DNA of 64,000 nucleotides. Source: Rhodoferax sp. (GTDB lineage: Bacteria; Pseudomonadota; Gammaproteobacteria; Burkholderiales; Burkholderiaceae_C). A program made the position numbers and the translations under genes. A model generated the notes under the pieces. It was not told where the DNA came from. It saw only the letters and a list, made by a program, of their open reading frames with translations, and did no database searches. This document shows positions 1 through 7,847 of this stretch, one piece after another (the first letter of the stretch is position 1; each line of letters opens with the position of its first letter). Location: assembly GCA_003133245.1 (NCBI GenBank), contig PKWM01000021.1, positions 62,001 through 126,000 of the forward strand, given 5' to 3'.

Positions 1-462
1 TTAGTGGTTGAGAATGATATTTGCGATAAGGCCTGTGGCAATGGCGACCAGCACATAGTCCGGCCCCACCTGCACCCACTGCTGGCCGTACGGGGGTGGG
101 CTCAGGTAGTGTGTGCGGTAGTTGTTCACGATGTACTGCCGGTTCCGGAACTCACGCGGGATGTAGCCGCCACGACGGAAGTCCTGGCCGCGTGCGTCGT
201 AGTAACCCTGGCGGTCATTTCGACGCATGTTGTCCTGGTTGAAGTTGTGATCATCGCGTCTGACTAAACGTTGTTCCGTGCCGCGGTCATAACGTCTCTG
301 GCCAGATTGCTCAGCCTGGCGAGGCGAGTTCTGCTGCACCCGCGCGGGCTCGTCGCGTTCGCCGCGCCGATCGTAGCCCTGTGCCAAGCAGGCGGCGCTA
401 AAACCCAGGCTGGCGACGGCAATGGTAAAACAAAGGCGGTGGATTTCATGCTCTGGCTCCAA
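1..462 (-). CDS. RcnB-family-like small periplasmic protein
   Basis: Signal-peptide-like N-terminus, basic low-complexity middle, C-terminal YIVNNYRTHYLSPPPYGQQWVQVGPDYVLVAIATGLI typical of RcnB-like proteins. Confidence 0.7.
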   Translation of the reverse strand: MEPEHEIHRLCFTIAVASLGFSAACLAQGYDRRGERDEPARVQQNSPRQAEQSGQRRYDRGTEQRLVRRDDHNFNQDNMRRNDRQGYYDARGQDFRRGGYIPREFRNRQYIVNNYRTHYLSPPPYGQQWVQVGPDYVLVAIATGLIANIILNH

Positions 463-612
463 GTGATGATTGAGCCCTGATGGTGCGCTTCCTTTGTGCC
501 GCCGGTGTTAATGACGCGGGTTTTTGTGCAACCAAAGGTAGCGGGCCGCGGCGTGGTTTCCAGCCGGGTTGCGCTGATTTCAGAGCGGGTATTCTGGCCG
601 ATGCGTATGCGG

Positions 613-1035
613 CTATTTCGCTCTCAGACCTTGGACCAGCGCGCCCAGCGCAATGCCGGCCAGCGCCCACAGTAGGCTCCAGTTGCCCGCGCCCAGGCCG
701 GCAATGGCCGGGCCGGGGCAGACGCCGCACAGACCCCAGCCGATGCCAAACAGCGCGGAGCCAACCAAAGTGTCGCGGTTCCACACACTCGGGTGCGCAT
801 GAAAGATATCGCCCAGCAGTGGCCGCTTCAGCAGGCGCGGTGCCAGTTGGTAGGCCAGCAACACCACCAGCACTGCACCGCCCAACACCAGCATCAGGCC
901 AAAATCCTTAAAGCGCAAAAAACTCAGTACCACCTCGGGGCGGATCATGGTGGAGTACGACAGGCCAAAGCCAAACAGCGCACCGGCTGCCAGCGTGGCG
1001 AGTGCTCGACCCAGATTCGTGTTGCTGGTGCTCAT
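613..1035 (-). CDS. YeeE/YedE-like (DUF6691) inner-membrane protein, second half
   Basis: MSTSNTNLGRALATLAAGALFGFGLSYSTMIRPEVVLSFL...GWGLCGVCPGPAIAGLG; the listed ORF is longer but homology starts at the ATG at 1035. Confidence 0.8.
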   Translation of the reverse strand: MSTSNTNLGRALATLAAGALFGFGLSYSTMIRPEVVLSFLRFKDFGLMLVLGGAVLVVLLAYQLAPRLLKRPLLGDIFHAHPSVWNRDTLVGSALFGIGWGLCGVCPGPAIAGLGAGNWSLLWALAGIALGALVQGLRAK

Positions 1036-1499
1036 GGCAGCCACCACGCCACCAGATTGGCGGTCAGAAAAGCCGTCGTCAAGAAGGTCAGCACCGCCAG
1101 CGCGGAAGGCCATTGCAGTGAGCCCAGCCCGCAAATGCCGTGACCCGAGGTGCAGCCATTGCCCAGGCGCGCGCCATAGCCGACAAAAAACCCGCCCAGC
1201 AGCAGTTGCCATACCGGCACCGCCGTGGTTTCGCGCACGCCGCCGGCAAAGCCCAGCCACCAGATCAGTGCGCCCAAAATCAGACCCAACGCATAGACCA
1301 GCCGCCAGCCGCGCGAATCAACAAAGCGCCCCTGCTGAAAAAATGGTCGGCGCACCAGATAAGACCAGGTCGAGGAAAACACCGTGCTCATGCCACCGAT
1401 GCGCCCCGTCAGCACAAACAGCAGTGCCGCACCCGCCCCAATCAACAAGCCACCCAGCAAATAGTGCTGCCAGCCCAGTGGGAAAAAGACAAGGTTCAT
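1032..1499 (-). CDS. YeeE/YedE-like inner-membrane protein, first half
   Basis: GGLLIGAGAALLFVLTGRIGGMSTVF...GARLGNGCTSGHGICGL motif; overlaps downstream partner by 4 nt. Confidence 0.8.
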   Translation of the reverse strand: MNLVFFPLGWQHYLLGGLLIGAGAALLFVLTGRIGGMSTVFSSTWSYLVRRPFFQQGRFVDSRGWRLVYALGLILGALIWWLGFAGGVRETTAVPVWQLLLGGFFVGYGARLGNGCTSGHGICGLGSLQWPSALAVLTFLTTAFLTANLVAWWLP

Positions 1500-1606
1500 G
1501 GCTTGGGATTATTTCACGTGCAAAGGCTTGCCGGGTTCGCGCTGGGTTATGAGATTCTTGAGCAAGACGGAATACAATAACGTAATACAAATACAGGTGA
1601 CACTAA

Positions 1607-1843
1607 ATGAGTGCAACAACTCTTTCATTTCGAGCTCCAGAAGCGCTGGCCCAGCAGACCAAGGCGATGGCACGCGCTTTGAGTATGTCCGCCTCGGATT
1701 ACGTGCGTGAAGCTGTGCGCGAGAAGAACGAACGTGCTCTCAAAGAGCGCATGGTGTTTTTGTCCGGGCAGCTATCTGCGCAGCATCTGGTCGAGAATCA
1801 GGCCATGGACGCTAGCGTGGGAGATGGCCTTGCCCAAAGTTAA
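1607..1843 (+). CDS. Ribbon-helix-helix-like antitoxin
   Basis: 78 aa, N-terminal RHH-like LSFRAPEALAQQTKAMARALSMSASDYVREAV; overlaps downstream PemK/MazF-like gene. Confidence 0.7.
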   Translation: MSATTLSFRAPEALAQQTKAMARALSMSASDYVREAVREKNERALKERMVFLSGQLSAQHLVENQAMDASVGDGLAQS

Positions 1844-2198
1844 GCGCGCCCAGGTGTGGGAGGTGGACTTTGAACCTCAAACCCATAAAGAAGAACCCGG
1901 CAAACGTGGTCGCCCGGCACTGGTCATCCAGACCAACATCCTCAACAACGCAGGCCACGCCACCACCATCGTCATTCCCGGCACCACCCAGGTCTATCGC
2001 GACGCACAAGGCGACGGTTACCCGCTGCGTGTGTCAGTGGGCAAGCTGGGCAACATGAAGCAGGAAACCGATTTGCTGGTGGACCAGATTCGTACCATCT
2101 CCAATCAGCGGTTGCTGGGTGACAAACCGCTGGCTGAACTCTCGCGCACGCACATGAAGCGGGTGGAGGATGCGCTCAGGATGCTGACGGGCGAGTAG
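1824..2198 (+). CDS. PemK/MazF-family toxin
   Basis: KRAQVWEVDFEPQTHKEEPGKRGRPALVIQTNILN...VSVGKLGNMKQETDLLVDQIRTI; ATG at 1824 overlaps antitoxin by 20 nt. Confidence 0.85.
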   Translation: MALPKVKRAQVWEVDFEPQTHKEEPGKRGRPALVIQTNILNNAGHATTIVIPGTTQVYRDAQGDGYPLRVSVGKLGNMKQETDLLVDQIRTISNQRLLGDKPLAELSRTHMKRVEDALRMLTGE

Positions 2199-2204
2199 CG
2201 CGGC

Positions 2205-2453
2205 TTATTGGTAAAACGCTTCGACCTTGCCCTTCAACTTGATCAGCAGCGGACGGCCCTTGCGGTCGAGCGACTTGCCTACAGGCACTTTGATCCATCC
2301 CTCGCTGATGCAGTATTCCGCCACATCCTGGCGCTCCTTGTCATTGAATCGGATACCCACGTCATGTTCGAAGACGGCGGTGACGTGAAACGGGCTGCGC
2401 GGGTCAATGGACAGATGGTCGGGCAGAAGGGGGAATTGAGTGGCTTCGGTCAT
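2205..2453 (-). CDS. DUF3297-family protein
   Basis: LPDHLSIDPRSPFHVTAVFEHDVGIRFNDKERQDVAEYCISEGWIKVPVGKSLDRKGRPLLIKLKGKVEAFY. Confidence 0.75.
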   Translation of the reverse strand: MTEATQFPLLPDHLSIDPRSPFHVTAVFEHDVGIRFNDKERQDVAEYCISEGWIKVPVGKSLDRKGRPLLIKLKGKVEAFYQ

Positions 2454-2484
2454 GGGTAACGATTTTCCATGATTTGGCATCGGC

Positions 2485-2733
2485 CTAGTGCGTGACGAAC
2501 TCGTAGGCGACATCCTCGCTCTCGACCATGTCCAGAAAGTCGTTCAGGATATCGTCGTCCTCGCTGCTGCTCCAGGTTTCCTCGGGGTTGCTGGCAAACA
2601 GGGGCTCGATGGCAATGTCCAGAAATTGATGGTTGGGCAGCTGCACCACTTGTCCGCCTTCGGAGGTTTGGACAAGCTCCCAGTCATCCGGGACCGACAG
2701 CTCTAGCTTGATCGTAACGTTGAGTTTTTTCAT
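2485..2733 (-). CDS. Hypothetical acidic small protein
   Basis: 82 aa from ATG at 2733: MKKLNVTIKLELSVPDDWELV...; no family recognised. Confidence 0.5.
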   Translation of the reverse strand: MKKLNVTIKLELSVPDDWELVQTSEGGQVVQLPNHQFLDIAIEPLFASNPEETWSSSEDDDILNDFLDMVESEDVAYEFVTH

Positions 2734-2879
2734 GGCGGGTTCCTTTGTTGATGGACCGGGGAGGGTAACCTCTGTAAGTCTGCTAGCTAGCCCATGATCT
2801 TGAGCACCAGTCCATGCCACTCGGCAAACACTGGCGCGCTGGCGTTTGCCAGTGCTGACGAATGGATTGGATTGGTCGT

Positions 2880-2917
2880 AATACCCATATTGGGTTGGAC
2901 AATACCCTAAATGGGTT
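2880..2917. promoter_or_regulatory. Two tandem operator-like dyads (AATACCCATATTGGGTT / AATACCCTAAATGGGTT)
   Basis: Direct inspection: two copies of AATACCCN(4-5)GGGTT at exact 21-bp spacing, each itself palindromic. Confidence 0.5.
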
Positions 2918-2948
2918 TCATCTTGCCATTGACCAAGCGGCCCATCGC

Positions 2949-3083
2949 TTAGCTTATGGTGCGCGCACGGTTGCCGGTCTTTGGTTTGGTGCTTGGCACC
3001 GTGACGCCAAAGGCATCAGCTAGCCGCTGCGCTTGTTTTGCCGATTGCTCCAAAGCTTTTTGCAACGCCTTTGGGGAGAGCAT
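2949..3083 (-). CDS. 44-aa basic microprotein translationally coupled to zeta-type kinase
   Basis: MLSPKALQKALEQSAKQAQRLADAFGVTVPSTKPKTGNRARTIS*; start overlaps upstream stop as TGATG; not in supplied ORF list. Confidence 0.5.
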   Translation of the reverse strand: MLSPKALQKALEQSAKQAQRLADAFGVTVPSTKPKTGNRARTIS

Positions 3084-3679
3084 CAGTCGGCTTGGCTGAG
3101 TTTTTGCAGTTTGTGCCATGTTACGGGTTCCATCACAGTGAGTTGGTTTGCGAGTTGCGTGGCTACTGGTAGTGCCTGGGGCGAAGGGGAATTATCGAAC
3201 AATGCCCATTCATCGGCCAGCGTCGCATACAGCGCAAAGAAGTTGCGCAAGCTGCGCCCGAACCGACGCCGCACCACATCGCTGGGCACGTCATGCCCGC
3301 CCAACTCGACCCGTAGTTTGACCCGGCGGATGGCCAACTGGGCGTTGGTCAGCGAGAAATAATAAATCGCCACCCTGTAACCCCGCGTCTTGAGCGTACG
3401 CAGGAAGGGCGCGAACGTGCGACTCGACAACGTGGATTCAAAGGCAAAGTCGGCCCCGGCATCGCCCAACTGATGAAGACGCTTGAGCATGATGCGGCCC
3501 GCCTCAAACGCGACTGCGTCCGTGTTGCGACCGGATAGACCGCGTGCAATGTAGTCGGCGTTGACAAAAGTCTCAATGCCAAGCGCCGCCAGGATCGCAT
3601 CAGCGTGCGTTGACTTGCCCGCGCCGTTCGGGCCAGCGAAGATGACGGCACGGGGACGAGGTTTAATCTTGCGGGGCAT
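3083..3679 (-). CDS. Zeta toxin-family P-loop kinase
   Basis: Walker A FAGPNGAGKST, NADYIARGLS, FESTLSSRTF motifs of zeta/UNAG-kinase-like proteins. Confidence 0.8.
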   Translation of the reverse strand: MPRKIKPRPRAVIFAGPNGAGKSTHADAILAALGIETFVNADYIARGLSGRNTDAVAFEAGRIMLKRLHQLGDAGADFAFESTLSSRTFAPFLRTLKTRGYRVAIYYFSLTNAQLAIRRVKLRVELGGHDVPSDVVRRRFGRSLRNFFALYATLADEWALFDNSPSPQALPVATQLANQLTVMEPVTWHKLQKLSQAD

Positions 3680-3689
3680 TTATGTTCTC

Positions 3690-6539
3690 TCAAAGCGCCT
3701 TCAACCGGCGCTTCGGTTTGGGCTTGTCTGTGGGCAGCAAGCTGGTGAGGCGTTGGTACAGCTCAAACAAAAAGGCCACGCGCTCAGCGTCGCTCTTGTA
3801 GCTTTTTTTGCCGCCACTGCGCTCGTAGGCCTTGTCCACCGCTGCGTCGAGCTTCTGGTGCGCTTTGAGCAACTCGGGCGGCATGGTCAGCGGGTCGTAC
3901 AGGTCCGCCAGCGTGGCGGGTTGGTTCCCAGTCTGGAACTTTGCACGCACGTCGAGCACTGTTTGGGCTGCGGTTTCGATAGCTGTTTGCGCTTTATCGA
4001 CGGGTGCTGTAGGCTGATTTTGCTTTGAATTCTGGGGGAACTCGGGCCAGGGGAATGTGTTGTAGACCATCGTGCCGGAATACTGAATGTCGCTTTTCAG
4101 TCGTCCGGCGACCGTACGCGTCCATGCTCCGTGCATCATGGATTGCAGTATTCCAAAAACGAACAGACTTGGTTTGTTAATGATGTAGAGCTTATTACTG
4201 GCAATGACTTCGGCGGGCAGATACCCAACGGGTACGTAAGTGCGCCGCTCTGACGAAACTTCGGGTATCGCGATGTATTGCGTGTTGGGTTGCGCTACGA
4301 AAAAGAAACGGCTGGGCGTGGCTGCTGCGCGGCGGGTCGGCTCAGCAGTACTGGCCTCACGAAATGTTTTCACTAGCTGCACGCGGCGCAGTACATGGGG
4401 TAGTTGCTTCAGCGCGGCGGGAGTTATGTTCTCCAGCCATAAGCACCAGCGCTCTCCGCCATTCAAGAACTCTTGCGAGCCAACGAACGGCTTGAGGTAA
4501 GCGGCAGCGCCAGGTTCAACGGCCAGCAGTTCACTTTTTTCGGCAGTGTCCAGAATCAGATTACCGCCATCGGACGGTTTGCTGCCACAGCCCATGTTGG
4601 GCGCATTGCCAATGGGCGAACTCCTCTTGCTGACAATCACATAGGGTGCAATCGTCAGATACGGACTGATGTGTTCAACGGTCAGTTCGTGCGGCGTTGA
4701 CTTGGGTGTTTCGTATTCGAAAAGTCTCTTTTGCTGAACCTCAGTGCAACCGAAACCGATGATCACGCAATGCACCGCAGCCATGCCGCTTGCTTCATTA
4801 CTCCATTGGAAGGTCCGGTGGGCAAAGCGAATTTTGATGCCGTACTTTTGTAGGAGCAGTGGCCATAATAGCGGTACTTGCTCGCCCTGGGTCAGGCTGT
4901 TGGTGGACACAAAGGCGCAGGCGACAGCGGTGCCCTGGACGTATTTGGCTGCCTTGACAAACCAAGCGGCGACGTAGTCAAGGTCGGATGCCGACTTCAT
5001 TCCATCGTAAACAAGAAGCGCCTCGACTTTTTGTTCTTTGCTCTGGTAATGCTTGCCGGAGAACGGCGGATTCCCCAGCACAAAACTGCATCGCTCAGCC
5101 GGCAATACCTCATTCCAATCCAGCCGCAGCGCGTTGCCGTTCACGATGTGCGGCGTGGTGCGCAGCGGAATGCGGGCGAAGTACAGGCCAAACTCTTCGC
5201 TCACGCGCAGGTTCATCTGGTGGTCCATCAGCCACAGCGCCACCTGTGCAATCTGTGCCGGGAACTCTTCAATCTCGATGCCGTAAAACTGATCGACATT
5301 GATGCCGATGAGCCCGTGGATGTCCACACCCATTTGCCGATCAGAAATGCTGGTGCGCAGCACGGCTAGCTCCAGCAGGCGCAGTTCGCGGTAGCTGATG
5401 ACGAGGAAGTTTCCGCAGCCGCAGGCTGGGTCAAAAAAAGTCAGCAGCCGCAGCTTTTTGTGAAATTCAAACAGCCGGTTCTTGTTGCCTTTAACCTTGT
5501 TGAACTCGGCCCACAGTTCATCCAGAAACAGCGGCTTGATGAGCTTGAGGATGTTTTCTTCGCTGGTGTAATGCGCTCCCAGATTACGGCGCGCCTTGTC
5601 GTCCATGATGCTCTGGAACAAGCTGCCGAAGATGGCCGGGCTGATGGCCGACCAGTCCAGTGCGCAGGCGTCCAGCAGCGCTTCCCGCATGGCGCTGGTG
5701 AAGTCGGCCATCGGCAGCGGCTCGGAAAACAATTTGCCGTTGACATAGGGAAAGGCGGCGACCTGCTCGTCCAGCGCCTGGCTGCGTTTGCTGGATGTGT
5801 TGCCAACGCCTCCGGCACCATCCTCGGTGTTGAGCACCTGAAACAACTGCGCCAGCCGTGAGCCCAGATCGGAGCCATCAGTTGACGTACGCTCCTCAAT
5901 GAAAGTGCGAAACGATTGTGCGGGTTGAAAGATGCCGGTGTCGTCGGCAAACAGGCAAAACAGCAGGCGCACCAGCAACACTTCCAGCGGGTGCCCGCTG
6001 TAGCCACTGGCCTTCAAAGCATCGTGCAGACGCCCCATGCGTTCGGCCGCCTTGATGTTCACCGGGTCTTGCGGCTTGATCTCCAACGCCTTGTAGCCCG
6101 CGATAAAACCAAAGAGCTTGATGTTTTTGTGTAGGTCTTTGAGGGCAAATTCGACCGTCTCGCCGGTGGCTAACTTGCGCACAGAGAAGCGCGCAAAGTC
6201 GCACACGATGATGATCTGCGGCAAGTCGCGCTCGGCAATGCCGGGGATGTAAGACAGCGCCTGCGTCAGCGCAGCATCCAGATTCTTGCCACGCGACTTT
6301 TGCTCCACCAGCAACATGCCGGGCCAGAACAGATCGACAAAGCCGTCCACCCTGGCTTTGTCACCGAGCAATTTTTTGACGGCGTGCTCGAAGGTGGCAA
6401 CGCGCTTGTCGGTGATGCCAAAGATTTCAAAGAAGTCAATCCAGAACGGCTTGCCCTGGCTGTCTTCATTGGCGGCGTCAGCCCAGGTGCGGCTGAAGGT
6501 CAGCGCGCGGGATTTGATTTCGTTCCAGGAGAGGGGCAT
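3690..6539 (-). CDS. MmeI-like (Type IIL) single-chain restriction endonuclease/DNA methyltransferase
   Basis: N-terminal DLFWPGMLLVEQK (D-x9-E-x-K), SAM motif I FDPACGCGNFLVISYREL, motif IV NPPF; 949 aa. Confidence 0.85.
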   Translation of the reverse strand: MPLSWNEIKSRALTFSRTWADAANEDSQGKPFWIDFFEIFGITDKRVATFEHAVKKLLGDKARVDGFVDLFWPGMLLVEQKSRGKNLDAALTQALSYIPGIAERDLPQIIIVCDFARFSVRKLATGETVEFALKDLHKNIKLFGFIAGYKALEIKPQDPVNIKAAERMGRLHDALKASGYSGHPLEVLLVRLLFCLFADDTGIFQPAQSFRTFIEERTSTDGSDLGSRLAQLFQVLNTEDGAGGVGNTSSKRSQALDEQVAAFPYVNGKLFSEPLPMADFTSAMREALLDACALDWSAISPAIFGSLFQSIMDDKARRNLGAHYTSEENILKLIKPLFLDELWAEFNKVKGNKNRLFEFHKKLRLLTFFDPACGCGNFLVISYRELRLLELAVLRTSISDRQMGVDIHGLIGINVDQFYGIEIEEFPAQIAQVALWLMDHQMNLRVSEEFGLYFARIPLRTTPHIVNGNALRLDWNEVLPAERCSFVLGNPPFSGKHYQSKEQKVEALLVYDGMKSASDLDYVAAWFVKAAKYVQGTAVACAFVSTNSLTQGEQVPLLWPLLLQKYGIKIRFAHRTFQWSNEASGMAAVHCVIIGFGCTEVQQKRLFEYETPKSTPHELTVEHISPYLTIAPYVIVSKRSSPIGNAPNMGCGSKPSDGGNLILDTAEKSELLAVEPGAAAYLKPFVGSQEFLNGGERWCLWLENITPAALKQLPHVLRRVQLVKTFREASTAEPTRRAAATPSRFFFVAQPNTQYIAIPEVSSERRTYVPVGYLPAEVIASNKLYIINKPSLFVFGILQSMMHGAWTRTVAGRLKSDIQYSGTMVYNTFPWPEFPQNSKQNQPTAPVDKAQTAIETAAQTVLDVRAKFQTGNQPATLADLYDPLTMPPELLKAHQKLDAAVDKAYERSGGKKSYKSDAERVAFLFELYQRLTSLLPTDKPKPKRRLKAL

Positions 6540-6554
6540 CGCAAGGTCAATGGC

Positions 6555-7118
6555 CTATTTAGTAGCACTTGGTGCCAGTCCACGACTTGCTGCATTTCTT
6601 TCAATCCACCAGTTCGTCGGCATTGAATGTTGGGCGTGCTGATCGCGTAGTTTCATAAAGTCACTCGCCAGCTTGGCAATTTCTTCAATTTGTAGATCAA
6701 GAGCAGTGAGCGACAGTTTGATGGTTTTGTTGGGTTGTCGGGGTTCCATGTCCCAGTTCAATTCGAGAAAAAAAACATGGGGTTCTTCATCATTGAGTTC
6801 CCCAGGGAACCCCCATCTGGCATGAACGTAGTCGTTCCGCAATGCCCGTGCGTTGTTGGCACGCCCGAACCAAGCACCGAAGTCTTTCGCTACTTGAGGC
6901 TGTTCAGGATCATAGGTTTTCAGTAACAACTCTTCAAGTTGCACGAGTCGTTGACACAACTGCGTTTTCTTTGGGTCAAGTAACTTGCTGACGTCTACGC
7001 CATTATGTTGACCAAGCCAGTTCAATGCGAGCCCGACGTTGAAGTCCAAGTTGGCAGAGGCGTCTGTGAGGCGGCCAAGGCGGAGATGAAAGGCATCAGG
7101 AATGTCTGCGCAACGCAT
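6555..7118 (-). CDS. Hypothetical HEPN-motif protein upstream of MmeI-like gene
   Basis: 187 aa helical protein with RNDYVH (R-[N/D/H]-x3-H, HEPN-type motif); 15-nt gap to the MmeI-like start. Confidence 0.5.
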   Translation of the reverse strand: MRCADIPDAFHLRLGRLTDASANLDFNVGLALNWLGQHNGVDVSKLLDPKKTQLCQRLVQLEELLLKTYDPEQPQVAKDFGAWFGRANNARALRNDYVHARWGFPGELNDEEPHVFFLELNWDMEPRQPNKTIKLSLTALDLQIEEIAKLASDFMKLRDQHAQHSMPTNWWIERNAASRGLAPSATK

Positions 7119-7195
7119 CTTTTCTTCGATCAGAAATTGGAATCCGGCTTCAATCGGTCGCTTGATTGGGTTTTTGCCTCGGCGTTAACGATGTT

Positions 7196-7384
7196 TCAAG
7201 TAGCTGCGTTGCGCACGGTTGACCTCGCCCAATTTTGAGTAGGCAATTTCAGTCCCTGCGCTGCGAGCTGCTTTTTGGCTTGGCTGGATGCTTGCTTCAA
7301 GGCTTGGGCAATCTTGTCCTGTGCCGTTGCCGGTCGGGTTGATGCCGCGTTCTTCACTGAGCGAGTCGTTTTATATTGAGTCAT
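7196..7384 (-). CDS. Small basic protein
   Basis: MTQYKTTRSVKNAASTRPATAQDKIAQALKQASSQAKKQLAAQGLKLPTQNW...; ORF only. Confidence 0.4.
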   Translation of the reverse strand: MTQYKTTRSVKNAASTRPATAQDKIAQALKQASSQAKKQLAAQGLKLPTQNWARSTVRNAAT

Positions 7385-7397
7385 ATTATTAGGCAAT

Positions 7398-7613
7398 TCA
7401 CGCAGCTAACAATTCCCCAAATGGCAGCTTCGACAATGACAAATTGTTGAGGTCCGCCCGCTCGCTGGCATGTTGCACGTCAATGCCGACCAAAGCGCCA
7501 TTGGCATCGAAGTCCAACACCACGCCGTCATTAACTTCGTCCGAATCTACTGATGCGCGGTCAGCCAAGTGGATATAGAGCGAGTCGGTTGCTTTGTCGT
7601 ATGAAATTTTCAT
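7398..7613 (-). CDS. DUF2283-family protein (putative antitoxin)
   Basis: MKISYDKATDSLYIHLADRASVDSDEVNDGVVLDFDANGALVGIDVQHAS; start overlaps upstream stop (ATGA). Confidence 0.8.
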   Translation of the reverse strand: MKISYDKATDSLYIHLADRASVDSDEVNDGVVLDFDANGALVGIDVQHASERADLNNLSLSKLPFGELLAA

Positions 7614-7843
7614 TGTGAGAACCTCCTGTCTGGAAACGCATTGTGCACGGTTATGCCATCTTCGAGAGTGACCACACGCAAATAGCGGTTCAACTCTTCG
7701 ATCCACACCCAGTGGCGGATGCGCCCGTCATTGGCTTGAATCTCGCGACGCACCGGGTTGGATAACGCAAGCTCAAGCCACTCCACCTTGATGTAAGGTC
7801 GTTTGACCATTACATCGTTGCGAAAGTAGTCGGTTGTCTGCAT
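7610..7843 (-). CDS. DUF4258-family protein (putative toxin)
   Basis: YIKVEWLELALSNPVRREIQANDGRIRHWVWIEELNRYLRVVTLEDGITVHNAFPDRRF. Confidence 0.7.
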   Translation of the reverse strand: MQTTDYFRNDVMVKRPYIKVEWLELALSNPVRREIQANDGRIRHWVWIEELNRYLRVVTLEDGITVHNAFPDRRFSQ

Positions 7844-7847
7844 GGCT

